Positions 1 through 8,132 of a DNA stretch of 64,000 nt are shown piece by piece. The notes below the pieces were generated by a model. The model was not told the DNA's origin. It made no database searches and saw only the letters and a list, made by a program, of their open reading frames with translations. Source of the stretch: Paraburkholderia ginsengisoli NBRC 100965 (GTDB taxonomy: Bacteria; Pseudomonadota; Gammaproteobacteria; Burkholderiales; Burkholderiaceae); NCBI RefSeq assembly GCF_000739735.1, contig NZ_BBJF01000019.1:104149-168148 (forward strand), given 5' to 3'. Made by a program: the position numbers and the translations under genes. Every line of letters starts with the position of its first letter. The first letter of the stretch is position 1.

Positions 1-1662
1 CATGAGTACCGAGAGGACGATCATGCCCACGAAAAACAGCAGCGCAAAAATGAAGCGCTTGATCAGCAGTCTGACCGCGCGCGAGTAGCCCGAGGTCATC
101 TGCGCGAACTTGTTGTCGAACCAGCGGAAAAAGCCCTTCTTCTCGTGATGCGTGTTCTTCAGCAGCAACGCGGCGAGCGCCGGCGACAAGGTCAGCGCGA
201 CAATGCCGGACAACACCACCGAGATCGCGATCGTAATGGCGAACTGCTTGTACATCTGCCCCGTGATGCCGCCGAGAAAGGCCACCGGCACGAACACCGC
301 GCACAACACCAGCACGATCGCGACGACCGGTCCCGCGACCTCATCCATCGCCTTTTTAGCGGCGTCTTTGGGACTCAGTTTGAACACCGTCATGTTTCGC
401 TCGACGTTCTCGATCACGACGATCGCATCGTCCACGACGATCCCGATCGCGAGCACCATCCCGAACAGGGTCAGCATGTTGATCGAGAAGCCCAGCAGCA
501 GCATGAACATGCAGGTGCCGACAATCGAAACCGGTACCGCCACGACCGGAATCAGCGTCGCGCGAAGGCTTTGCAGAAACACGAACACGACAATGACGAC
601 GAGCACCAGCGCTTCGAAGAACGTGTGAATGACGTCGGAGATCGAAGCCCGGGTGAACTCGGTCGTATCCATCGCTATTTCATACTTCAGCCCTTCGGGG
701 AAAGACTTGTTCAGCTCCTCCAGCGTCGCGCGAACCTTCTTCGAGACTTCGAGCGCATTGGCGCCCGGCTGCTGATAAACGGCGAGCACGGTCGCGGGTT
801 TGCCCTGAAACCGGCTGCGAATCGAGTAGTCCTTCTGCCCCAGTTCGGCGCGCCCGATGTCCCTGATGCGCACGATCGCCGCGCCGCCGCTGGCCGCGCG
901 CACGATGATGTTCTCGAACTGCGACGGCTCGGCCAGGCGGCCGGTCGTCGTCACGGCGAACGACTGCTCGACCGACTGGCCCGTCGGCGATTGCCCGATG
1001 CTGCCCACCGCGAACTGCTGGTTCTGGTTCGCCACCACCTTCTGCACGTCGGCGGCGGTCACGCCGAGTTGCGCCATCCGGTCTGGCTTGAGCCAGATAC
1101 GCATCGCGTAATCCGGATTGCCGAAAATGCTGGACTGGTTCGCGCCCGGCACGCGCTTGATCGCGTCCAGCACGTAGATGTTCGTGAAGTTCGCGATGTA
1201 GACCGAATCGTAGCGGTCGGTAGGCGAATAAACCGCGATCACCATCATGAACGCGGAGGACTTCTTCTGCACCTGAATGCCTTGCGACTGAACCGATTGC
1301 GGAAGCTGCGGCAACGCGAGATTCACGCGGTTCTGCACGTCGACCTGAGCCAGTTCCGGATTCGTGCCGATCTCGAAGAAAGCATTGATGGTCAGGTTGC
1401 CGGTGGATGAACTCGACGAGTTCATATAGATCATGTTGTCCGCGCCGTTGACCTGCTGCTCGATCGGCGCGGCGACGTTGTTCGCCACGACCTCGGCGTT
1501 GGCGCCCGGATAGGTGGCCGAGATGGTGATCTGCGGCGGCGTGATGTCCGGGTATTGCGCGACCGGCAACGAGAACATGGCCAACGCGCCGCCCAGCGTA
1601 ATGACGATCGAAATGACCGATGCGAAAATCGGACGATCGATGCAGTAGTGCGAGATGCTCAT
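1..1662 (-). CDS. RND multidrug efflux permease (AcrB/MexB-like), 3' end cut by window edge
   Basis: This is the inner-membrane proton/drug antiporter of a tripartite efflux pump. The visible 554 codons give the N-terminal half of a protein that is normally about 1,050 residues. It opens MSISHYCIDRPIFASVIS, the usual first membrane helix, and contains the pore-domain stretch YPGANAEVVANNVAAPIEQ. It also has the helix-4 proton-relay motif GIVVDDAIVVIENVERNM with its Asp-Asp pair. The start ATG is 13 bases after the stop of the upstream adaptor gene, so the two are one operon. The gene is open at the left edge; nothing suggests it is broken. The HAE1 (hydrophobe/amphiphile efflux) class is very likely, but the substrate cannot be told. 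Confidence 0.95.
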   Translation of the reverse strand, partial: MSISHYCIDRPIFASVISIVITLGGALAMFSLPVAQYPDITPPQITISATYPGANAEVVANNVAAPIEQQVNGADNMIYMNSSSSSTGNLTINAFFEIGTNPELAQVDVQNRVNLALPQLPQSVQSQGIQVQKKSSAFMMVIAVYSPTDRYDSVYIANFTNIYVLDAIKRVPGANQSSIFGNPDYAMRIWLKPDRMAQLGVTAADVQKVVANQNQQFAVGSIGQSPTGQSVEQSFAVTTTGRLAEPSQFENIIVRAASGGAAIVRIRDIGRAELGQKDYSIRSRFQGKPATVLAVYQQPGANALEVSKKVRATLEELNKSFPEGLKYEIAMDTTEFTRASISDVIHTFFEALVLVVIVVFVFLQSLRATLIPVVAVPVSIVGTCMFMLLLGFSINMLTLFGMVLAIGIVVDDAIVVIENVERNMTVFKLSPKDAAKKAMDEVAGPVVAIVLVLCAVFVPVAFLGGITGQMYKQFAITIAISVVLSGIVALTLSPALAALLLKNTHHEKKGFFRWFDNKFAQMTSGYSRAVRLLIKRFIFALLFFVGMIVLSVLM

Positions 1663-1675
1663 ATCGGCCGCCCTG

Positions 1676-2989
1676 TCATTGGGTCGCACCGTTGCGGGTT
1701 CCCTGCGCCGCCCCCTGAGCTTGCGTGGAGGGCGCGGGCGTCGAGCTTTCAGATCCGGCTGCCGCCGCGGGCGCCGCCGCGCCGGATGCGGGAGCCGGTC
1801 CTTTGACGATCTTCAGCGAGCTCCCCGGCGAGACCCGCAGCGCGCCGTCCACCACGATGCGCTCGCCCGGCTTGAGACCGTCCGACACGAACCAGTCCTC
1901 GCCGTGCCAATCGCCCACTTCGATGACGCGCTGCCGTGCTTTCGACTGATCGTCGACGACCCAGACGAAGTGGCTCTTCGAGCCTTGCAGGACGGCGCGC
2001 TGGGGCACAAGAATCGAGCTGGGCCGGATCGCGCCGGAAACACGCGCCTTCACGAACTGGCCGGGGCGCAACATCCCCTTCGGATTGGCGAAAACGGCGC
2101 GCACCAAGAAGGTCCCCGTCTCGGTGTTGAACGCAGGATTCGCAAAGTCGATGCGCCCCGACTGTGAGAACACCGAACCATCGGCCAGAATCAGGTTGAC
2201 GATGAAATCGTTGTGCGCCGGGAATTTCAACTGACCCGCTGCAATCTGGTCCCGGTACTTCAGCATCTCGTTCTCGGAGATGCTGAAGTTCACCCACATC
2301 GGGTCGAGTTGATAGACGTAGGTCAGCAGGCCGTTCGCGGTGGCCGTCACATAACTGCCATCCTGTTGACGCGCGAAGCTCGATAGACCCATGAGCGGAG
2401 ACTTGATCGTCGTGTAGCCGAGATTCAGTTGCGCGGTCTGCACTTCCCCTTGCGCGGCGATGACAGCGGCGGCCGACTGCTTCTCGTTGCCGATCGCGTC
2501 GTCGAGATCTTTCTTGCTCAACGCGTTCTGAGCGGCGAGCGGCTCCACGCGCGCGAGATTCGCCCGCGCAACCTGCAAGCGCGCCTGCTGCTGCGCGAGC
2601 TGTCCCTTGGCGGTTTGCAGCGCGGCCTCAAACGGCTTGCTGTCCATCTGGAACATCGTCTGTCCCGCCTTCACCACCGCCCCTTCGACATACAGGCGTT
2701 TGTCGAGAAAGCCGTCCACCCGCGCGCGAATCTCGACCTCGCGAGAGCTCTGCGTTTGAGCGGTAAATTCGAAATCGACCGGGGTGTCCTGCTGGACGAC
2801 GGTGGTGACGGTCACTTCCGGCGCGCTCGCCGCCGGCGCGGCGGGCTGCTTCTTGCAACCGGCGAGCAGCGCCGTCGCCGCGATCAGCAGCAGCAGCGCG
2901 CGCCCCGAGCGACGCAAACCGCCGGACGTGTCGGCGGGCCCGCGCGATGACGAACACGGCGCGGTGGGGAGGATGGGGAGGGTTTTCAT
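1676..2989 (-). CDS. RND efflux periplasmic adaptor lipoprotein (HlyD/MFP family)
   Basis: This is the periplasmic adaptor that links the RND permease to an outer-membrane channel. It has a hydrophobic signal ending in the lipobox LLAGC (Cys about residue 45), so it should be lipid-anchored. A biotinyl-lipoyl and alpha-hairpin region follows (AKGQLAQQQARLQVARANLA), then beta-barrel segments (GTFLVRAVFANPKGMLRPGQ), as in AcrA/MexA. Its 437 residues are slightly longer than usual, with a low-complexity Ala/Ser/Gln tail. The start is 16 bases downstream of the small exported-protein gene and its stop is 13 bases before the permease. No outer-membrane channel gene is visible; it may lie beyond the left edge or be shared. 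Confidence 0.93.
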   Translation of the reverse strand: MKTLPILPTAPCSSSRGPADTSGGLRRSGRALLLLIAATALLAGCKKQPAAPAASAPEVTVTTVVQQDTPVDFEFTAQTQSSREVEIRARVDGFLDKRLYVEGAVVKAGQTMFQMDSKPFEAALQTAKGQLAQQQARLQVARANLARVEPLAAQNALSKKDLDDAIGNEKQSAAAVIAAQGEVQTAQLNLGYTTIKSPLMGLSSFARQQDGSYVTATANGLLTYVYQLDPMWVNFSISENEMLKYRDQIAAGQLKFPAHNDFIVNLILADGSVFSQSGRIDFANPAFNTETGTFLVRAVFANPKGMLRPGQFVKARVSGAIRPSSILVPQRAVLQGSKSHFVWVVDDQSKARQRVIEVGDWHGEDWFVSDGLKPGERIVVDGALRVSPGSSLKIVKGPAPASGAAAPAAAAGSESSTPAPSTQAQGAAQGTRNGATQ

Positions 2990-3005
2990 TGCGAGACCCG
3001 CTCCA

Positions 3006-3398
3006 TCACAAGACCGTACAGTTGCCGAACAGCACGAGCGCTTCCGAGTAATTGCCGATCGTCAACGTCATCGATCCGTCCGTCGAATCGAGGATGAGGG
3101 TCCATCCGTACCCCATCTCGACGCCGTTCATGATGATTTCGTTGGCGTCCTTGCTGGCGATATGCATCGGCGTCGTGCGCGTCGGTCCGGTGATGACCTG
3201 CTTGTTGAAGTCGAGAGAGAGAAATCGGGGCGCGCCGACATCCGCGGGCAACGAGCGGGTGCAGGTGAGTCCGGGATCGCATGCGTGCGCGTCGATCGTC
3301 GCGCACAGCAGCGGCTTGCTGCCGTCGAAGTCGGCGGCCGACGTATCCAGTGCGACAATGCTCAGTAAAATCGTGAGTAAAACGGACCCGGATTTCAT
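3006..3398 (-). CDS. Small exported protein of unknown function, first gene of the RND operon
   Basis: The 130-residue product has a clear Sec signal peptide (MKSGSVLLTILLSIVALDTSAA, cut near SAA|DFDG). The mature domain is about 108 residues and carries four cysteines: LLCATIDAHAC, DPGLTC and a C-terminal GNCTVL. They could form two disulfides in the periplasm. I chose the start at 3398 because GGGAG lies 8 bases upstream; an in-frame ATG 15 bases earlier has no ribosome site. It sits 16 bases ahead of the adaptor gene, so co-expression with the efflux pump is likely. I recognise it only as a conserved hypothetical family. Any role in pump function or envelope stress is inference. Confidence 0.8.
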   Translation of the reverse strand: MKSGSVLLTILLSIVALDTSAADFDGSKPLLCATIDAHACDPGLTCTRSLPADVGAPRFLSLDFNKQVITGPTRTTPMHIASKDANEIIMNGVEMGYGWTLILDSTDGSMTLTIGNYSEALVLFGNCTVL

Positions 3399-3562
3399 CG
3401 CGTACTCCCGCATTTTCTTTGAACGCTGCGCGCGCAGTGAACCGGCGCGTGCGTGGACAACCGGCGCACGCGTCAGATCAGGTAGCCGCGCATCCGCTTC
3501 GAAGTGTCCGATCGACACGCTGACGTAGCTCAGTTTGGTAGCTGCAATACCGCGCGGCAATC

Positions 3563-3574
3563 GGACCTTAGTCC
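3563..3574. promoter_or_regulatory. DosR-like interrupted palindrome, site A
   Basis: GGACCTTAGTCC is a perfect GGAC-N4-GTCC inverted repeat. Read on the minus strand with its flank it is GGGACTAAGGTCC, close to the DosR core GGGACTWWAGTCCC. It lies about 165 bases upstream of the exported-protein/RND operon and just past the end of the receiver gene. It shares AATCGGACCTTRGTC with site C. A regulator-binding role is inferred from the four related sites in this block. Confidence 0.5.
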
Positions 3575-3601
3575 CATATCGCGCGGTGGGGTACGCGTGC
3601 T

Positions 3602-3988
3602 TCAGGCGCGCGGCGCGCCGCCTATCGCGGCCTGCACCACCTCGATCAGACTGGCCGCATCGAACGGTTTGCGCAGATACGCCACTGCGCCCGACGCAAG
3701 CGCGGCAACGCGAACGGAAGGCTCGTCGTGCGCGGTGATCATGACGACCGGCAAACCCAGCGGCACGAGCCGACGCTGAACTTCCAGTCCGCCGGTGCCC
3801 GGCATCTGAACGTCCAGAACGACGCACGCGGGCCGGTATGACGGATCTGTCGACAGCGCATTCAGAAACTCGTCGCCACCTGAAAACGTCTCCGCGTCGA
3901 TTCCAGCGGCGCGCAGCAGACGCTTGATGGCCCGGCAAACCGATTCGTCATCGTCGACCACAGCAACGATTGGGTTGAGGTTGACCAT
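3602..3988 (-). CDS. Receiver-only response regulator (FixJ-type receiver, no output domain)
   Basis: The 128-residue protein is a single CheY-like receiver. It shows the acidic pocket VVDDDES, the phospho-acceptor Asp in CVVLDVQMPG, the conserved Thr/Ser position in VVMITAHDE and the Lys in YLRKPF. The sequence style (the Asp triplet and QMPG) is that of FixJ/TodT-type receivers, but it stops where the linker to a LuxR helix-turn-helix would begin. It probably works by protein contact or as a phosphate sink. It is transcribed alone, with a palindrome (site B) about 82 bases upstream of the start. The cognate kinase may be the PAS kinase encoded upstream, at 4.8-6.2 kb; this is inference. Confidence 0.9.
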   Translation of the reverse strand: MVNLNPIVAVVDDDESVCRAIKRLLRAAGIDAETFSGGDEFLNALSTDPSYRPACVVLDVQMPGTGGLEVQRRLVPLGLPVVMITAHDEPSVRVAALASGAVAYLRKPFDAASLIEVVQAAIGGAPRA

Positions 3989-4069
3989 ATGACGGCGCGA
4001 ACACGCGGTCGCTCCATGAGTAGACCATTGGAGCTTTCAGCCTAACGGGACAGACGCGAACGAGATATA

Positions 4070-4081
4070 GGACTTTGGTCC
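4070..4081. promoter_or_regulatory. DosR-like interrupted palindrome, site B
   Basis: GGACTTTGGTCC is a perfect GGAC-N4-GTCC repeat. On the minus strand it reads GGACCAAAGTCCTATATC. It lies about 82 bases upstream of the receiver gene start (3988), a suitable place for an activator site. Site D sits at nearly the same distance and orientation from its gene. Confidence 0.55.
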
Positions 4082-4150
4082 ACTAGCGGCGCCGGTCGCA
4101 ACGAATGAGTCCGGGCGACGCTCGGGGCGCGCCGCTCGGACCATGCGGGA

Positions 4151-4774
4151 CTACTTGTCGTTGGCCGCGTAGAGTCCGACTTTTTCCGCAAGCCGGACGA
4201 GTTCGACGATCGAGCGCGCCTTCATCTTCTCCATCACGCGCGCCCGATGAATCTTGATGGTCTTTTCGGCCGCGCCAAGATCGCTCGCGACCTGCTTGTT
4301 CAGACGCCCCGTTAGAACGAGCGCCATGACTTCGCGCTCGCGGCGCGTGAGATGATTGACGCGCTCCTGCAGCTCCGCCGTTTCGCTTCTTTTCGCAAAC
4401 TCGATGCAGGCGCGTTCGAGCGCACGATCTATCGCGGCGAGCAACAACGATTCGCACACTGGCTTGGGCAGAAAATCGAGCGCGCCGCCCTTCATGGCCT
4501 CGACGCTCGAACTGACGTCGCCACGCCCGGTCAGAAAAACGATGGGGACGCGCTGGTTGAGATTGCGCTGCACGTCCAGTCCGGTCATGCCCGGCATCTG
4601 CAGATCGAGAACGACGCATGCAGGTGTACTGACCAGATCGGCCTCGTCCAGAAAGGCTTCCGCACTCTCGAAAGATTCGACGTGATAACCCGAAGCGCGT
4701 AGCAGCCGGGCGAGCGCGCATCGCACCCGCTCATCGTCGTCGACGATAAAGACACGGGCGGCGCCCGGACTCAC
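4151..4774 (-). CDS. FixJ/NarL-type response regulator with LuxR helix-turn-helix
   Basis: This 207-residue DNA-binding response regulator has an N-terminal receiver (VFIVDDDERVRC; phospho-acceptor Asp in CVVLDLQMPG; Thr in IVFLTGRGD; Lys in FLPKPV). A LuxR-type output domain follows at about residues 140-200 (LTRREREVMALVLTGRLNKQ, then EKTIKIHRARVMEKM). I chose the GTG start at 4774 because it overlaps the kinase stop as GTGA, a classic coupled start. The longer open frame upstream lies inside the kinase gene and is not expected to be translated. It is the evident partner of that kinase. It is one candidate for binding the nearby palindromes, though that is unproven. Confidence 0.92.
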   Translation of the reverse strand: MSPGAARVFIVDDDERVRCALARLLRASGYHVESFESAEAFLDEADLVSTPACVVLDLQMPGMTGLDVQRNLNQRVPIVFLTGRGDVSSSVEAMKGGALDFLPKPVCESLLLAAIDRALERACIEFAKRSETAELQERVNHLTRREREVMALVLTGRLNKQVASDLGAAEKTIKIHRARVMEKMKARSIVELVRLAEKVGLYAANDK

Positions 4775-6198
4775 GACGGCCGGTGGTGGTCTCGTCGCAG
4801 GTCCGCACCCTGTGGCAATGCTATGTGAAATGACGCTCCCTTGTCCTCGTTGTTCTCCGCCCATAGCTGGCCTCCGTGCGCCGTCACGATCGTGCGGCTG
4901 ATAGACAGACCCAGTCCTAGTCCCTGAGGTTTGGTGGTGAAAAATGGCCTGAATATTTTGCTCATCTTCTCGGCGCTCAACCCCGGACCCCGGTCTTTCA
5001 CCGTGATCCGTACGCCGCCCGCCGGTTCTTCCCGTACCGTCGTCTCGATCACGCGATCCTTCGGCTCGCATTCCTTTACCGCATCGAAGGCGTTAAGCAG
5101 CAGATTGAGTACGACCTGCTGCAGTTGAACCTTGTCGCCGAATACCATCGACAGAGACTCGGCAATGTCGAATTGCGTGCGGACCCGTCGCGCGGTCGCA
5201 TCGCCATGCACGAGCAGAGCAATGTCGCGGACTACGCCGCCCACGTTCACCGGCTGCAGCTCCACGTCGCCTTTTCGCACCATCGTGCGGATCTTCCGGA
5301 TCACTTCGCTCGCGCGACAGTTATCCAGAATGATGTCGTCCACCGCTTCGCGCAGTTCCTCCCTGTTGATGTTCTTCGAATCGATGAATTTCTGCGCGGC
5401 CTGCGCGTTGCTCAGAATCGCGGTAAGCGGCTGGTTCAGTTCGTGTGCAAGCGAACTCGCCAGTTCCCCCAACGACGCCACTCGCGCCAGATGCGTGAGT
5501 TCCTTGTGGTTCCGATCCACTTCGCGACACGCATTGCGGCTCGATACCGTGACGATCTGCAAGATCTCGTTGGACGCGCGATATTGGGTCGTCGCGGTTT
5601 CCACGTGGAAACCCTCACCGTCACTGCGCCGCGCGAAGCGCATTTGCGTGCGTGCGTCTTCGGCGATGCTGTTTCCGACGCCATCGTTCACGGCCGCCGG
5701 CGAACGGAAATCGCGCAAGCCACGGATCGGAAATAGCAGCTCGGTCGACGCGCCAATCAATTCTTTTCTGGTGTAGCCGAATAGTTGCGTGGTGCTGGCG
5801 TTCGCGAAAGCTATCCGGTTCTGCGAATCGACCGCGAGAGTGCAGACGGGCAAGATTTCCAGCGCGTCCTTCAACGACATTTTCTCGTCCAACGTCATCC
5901 CACGTCGCGGACGTGCGCTTGCGCGCAGCCATGCCACGCATGCGCCTGCGTATCTGCGCCAGCGCGGCGTCGAACGGACAAGCGCGGTTTCAGCGGCAGC
6001 GACGCGCATGCCGGACCCAGGCTCCGGCGCTGCCGGACTCCGATGTTCCGGAGCACGAATCGAGTGAGGGCTGGAGCTTAAGAGCGATGCGTCCCGCTGC
6101 GGGCTCTGAGGCAGACGGCGCTGTTGCACATAGCAGGCCATAGCCAATCCGGCCACGCCTTGCATCAGGCCTTTTCCATGCACAATCAGATTGATCAT
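4771..6198 (-). CDS. PAS-domain sensor histidine kinase (FixL-like architecture)
   Basis: The 475-residue kinase has an unusual N-terminal 100 residues (short hydrophobic stretch, then Pro/Ser/Arg-rich). A PAS domain follows at about 105-225, then the HisKA box LASSLAHELNQPLTAILSN with the phosphorylated His near 252. An HATPase domain has N box NLLLNAFDAV, G1 DRGPGL and G2 GLGLGLSIS. The layout matches FixL/TodS-like kinases, but the PAS domain lacks an obvious heme-ligand His, so oxygen sensing by heme is not supported. I start at ATG 6198, which has GGAG at good spacing; TTG 6216 and ATG 5880 are alternatives. The stop overlaps the response-regulator start. Confidence 0.92.
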   Translation of the reverse strand: MINLIVHGKGLMQGVAGLAMACYVQQRRLPQSPQRDASLLSSSPHSIRAPEHRSPAAPEPGSGMRVAAAETALVRSTPRWRRYAGACVAWLRASARPRRGMTLDEKMSLKDALEILPVCTLAVDSQNRIAFANASTTQLFGYTRKELIGASTELLFPIRGLRDFRSPAAVNDGVGNSIAEDARTQMRFARRSDGEGFHVETATTQYRASNEILQIVTVSSRNACREVDRNHKELTHLARVASLGELASSLAHELNQPLTAILSNAQAAQKFIDSKNINREELREAVDDIILDNCRASEVIRKIRTMVRKGDVELQPVNVGGVVRDIALLVHGDATARRVRTQFDIAESLSMVFGDKVQLQQVVLNLLLNAFDAVKECEPKDRVIETTVREEPAGGVRITVKDRGPGLSAEKMSKIFRPFFTTKPQGLGLGLSISRTIVTAHGGQLWAENNEDKGASFHIALPQGADLRRDHHRPS

Positions 6199-7201
6199 CG
6201 GTATCTCCGTCACCAATGCTTAGTGCATGTATCAGGTCAACACTCCCGCAACATCGGGCCTGCCGGATTACACCACCCGGTCCTATTCCGTGGCCGATTG
6301 CGTCGTACGTCGGTAATCTGGAAACAGTATAGGATCATCAAGCGTCGTTTTCAGAATAAATAGGCGCAACTTTTACGGGTTCGCCTGTTACTGTAGGCTA
6401 AGGTATCCGGTATTTTCTGACATACATCAGCATTGCCGGAGTATCGGCAATTTGATTCCATAGCTGGTCAATTATCGATTCGCCTTTCGAGAGGTTCGAT
6501 AAACCGACCGCACGGTCCTTTGTATTTTTCCGGAGAGCGTTCGGCGACTCCTCGCTGGAATCATCTCCTGGTCCGCCTTTCAGGGGTACCGCATGCTTTA
6601 TGTTTTTTCAGGAAACGATTTCGCGGCGGCATTCGAGTGGCGTCAATCACGTTTTCCGTGTGTGCATACATACGTCCTCGCGAGGAATAGCGTGTCAAAA
6701 ATCTCGAACGACTTGAGCTACGCTCGTGGTTAACCCCTTGGCCCAATCCAACATGTATAGGGGGACCATTAACTCGCATGCGGCGCTTTCGAGCAACTCT
6801 CAACGCCGTGTAATTGATATTGAAGCGGTCGCTTCGATCCGGCACTAAAAGTCGCCGACGCCGCGCGCCAATTCGGCGCCAGGTTTTCAAATGGAGTGGG
6901 ACGCCGTCATACCTATTAACGGAAAAGTCGGCGTCGAAATTCAGCGAAGCTGCTTTGCAGAGAGACGCAGCGCAGCGGAGCGAGAGGCTTCATCGCAGTG
7001 TGCGTTGTTTGCGGCGTCGAACAGGCACGCGCGTCGAGAAGAACACGGGCGGCTTGCCGAGCCTCGCGTTTGCGTCGGTCTGGCGGAATAGCCGGGAGCC
7101 TCGCAGTGGGCTCCCCGCCATCCGCCATTGCAGAGTAGCGAAACGATTACACGGTCGGTGACAACCACGCTCGATCCGGCATGGCGGCACAGTCTCGCGC
7201 G
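6199..7201. other. Gene-free, relatively AT-rich 1-kb region
   Basis: I find no convincing gene on either strand. Short open frames here lack ribosome sites and protein-like composition. The part from about 6,240 to 6,850 is visibly richer in A and T than the surroundings. It contains the kinase promoter region (TTGACC-like -35 near 6,236 on the minus strand) and a local hairpin near 6,850-6,880. It could hold an unannotated small RNA or the remnant of a lost gene, but I see no decisive evidence. Confidence 0.5.
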
Positions 7202-7789
7202 TTATATGTCGAGCCTCGTCACCTTCGTGCCGGCGAGCGACAAATCCGCCATCAAACCCGCGTTGGTCAATACGAGTGCCACGACTTGCGAAGTCGCCGA
7301 CGTCGTGTCGATTGCGCCATTGGCGCCCACTTTCGCGACCGACACCCCCATGTCCGCGCCGGCCGACCAGCCCGACGAGTTACGGAACTTGTCCAGCGCG
7401 TCCTTCGTCATGAACAGGAAGATGATCGCGGTCGACTGGACGCCGGCCTGAAATCCGAATGAAGCGGCGGTCGTACTGTAGTAGCCGACCGTCGCGCCGC
7501 CGACCCGCAACGCCCCCTCGCCGTACTCGCCACCGACAATGAAGGCCGCTTTTTTCACCGACGGGAAAACCAGCACGCCTTGGGCCTTCGACATGAGTTC
7601 ATTCGAACCCTTTACCGTCGACGTCAATCGCGACAACGTTCCGTTCACGGCCGCATCGATCTCCTGCCGCTTCGATGCGTTGGTTTCCGGACTCTTGCCG
7701 CTGCCGGATGTCATGGTGCAACCCGCCAGGGCCGCGCTCGCAGTAACACCTGAAATCGCGATCGTTTGCACAAAGTTCCGTCTGTTCAT
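7202..7789 (-). CDS. SYLF (YSC84-like) lipid-binding lipoprotein
   Basis: The 195-residue protein belongs to the SYLF/YSC84 family, whose members bind phosphoinositides or other lipids in eukaryotes. Bacterial versions are exported proteins of unclear role. The N-terminus MNRRNFVQTIAISG has a twin-arginine pattern, followed by a lipobox LAGC (Cys about residue 24). The SYLF core is visible: AQGVLVFPSVKKAAFIVGGE, GATVGYYSTTAASFGFQAG, and IIFLFMTKDALDKF. Length is typical. It appears monocistronic; site C of the palindrome set lies about 290 bases upstream. Confidence 0.9.
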   Translation of the reverse strand: MNRRNFVQTIAISGVTASAALAGCTMTSGSGKSPETNASKRQEIDAAVNGTLSRLTSTVKGSNELMSKAQGVLVFPSVKKAAFIVGGEYGEGALRVGGATVGYYSTTAASFGFQAGVQSTAIIFLFMTKDALDKFRNSSGWSAGADMGVSVAKVGANGAIDTTSATSQVVALVLTNAGLMADLSLAGTKVTRLDI

Positions 7790-8132
7790 TATCGACCTCC
7801 ATTGTGGTTACAGTGCGAATCGCCAGTCCCCGAGGTCCGGCCGCTTCGGTCCCTTGCTCTGTCACAATCCGGCAGTAAGTTGCAGTGCTGCTCGTGTTGC
7901 CGGTCCATCGCCCGCTTCATGCGCGGAGCCGTGAAGCGCGTCGCCGCTTCTGCTTCGCACAGCACGGATGGCCGTATTCCGCCGGACCTGTCGAACCGGA
8001 AAGTCTTCGGCGGGTGGCAACGGCGGCGGCAACATCTCCGCTTCCATGATGTCACGGCGAGGCAATTGGGAAATCGGACCTTGGTCTTACAGACAGCTAG
8101 CGACGACGCCAGGCGCGACAGCCGTCCGCGGA
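7790..8132. other. Intergenic region upstream of the SYLF gene
   Basis: No gene is supported here; minus-strand frames covering it have no ribosome site and unusual composition. It carries palindrome site C (8076-8087) and presumably a long leader or promoter for the SYLF gene, whose start has AGGTCGAT just upstream. Confidence 0.5.
8076..8087. promoter_or_regulatory. DosR-like interrupted palindrome, site C
   Basis: GGACCTTGGTCT differs by one base from a perfect GGAC-N4-GTCC repeat. It shares the longer block AATCGGACCTTRGTC with site A, which argues against coincidence. It lies between the VIT-like gene and the SYLF gene and could serve the latter. Confidence 0.45.

Noticed and set aside
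3524..3550. tRNA D-arm-like string (TAGCTCAGTTTGGTAGC) near 3530
   Set aside because: No matching anticodon arm, T-arm (GGTTCGAATC type) or acceptor stem follows, so it is not a tRNA; at most a degenerate fragment.
3006..3938. 310-residue frame extending the small exported protein upstream
   Set aside because: The extension overlaps the receiver gene in another frame; the signal peptide and ribosome site at 3398 define the real start.
4771..6198. Heme-based oxygen sensor FixL
   Set aside because: Architecture is FixL-like but the PAS domain has no evident proximal heme His, so I call only a PAS kinase.
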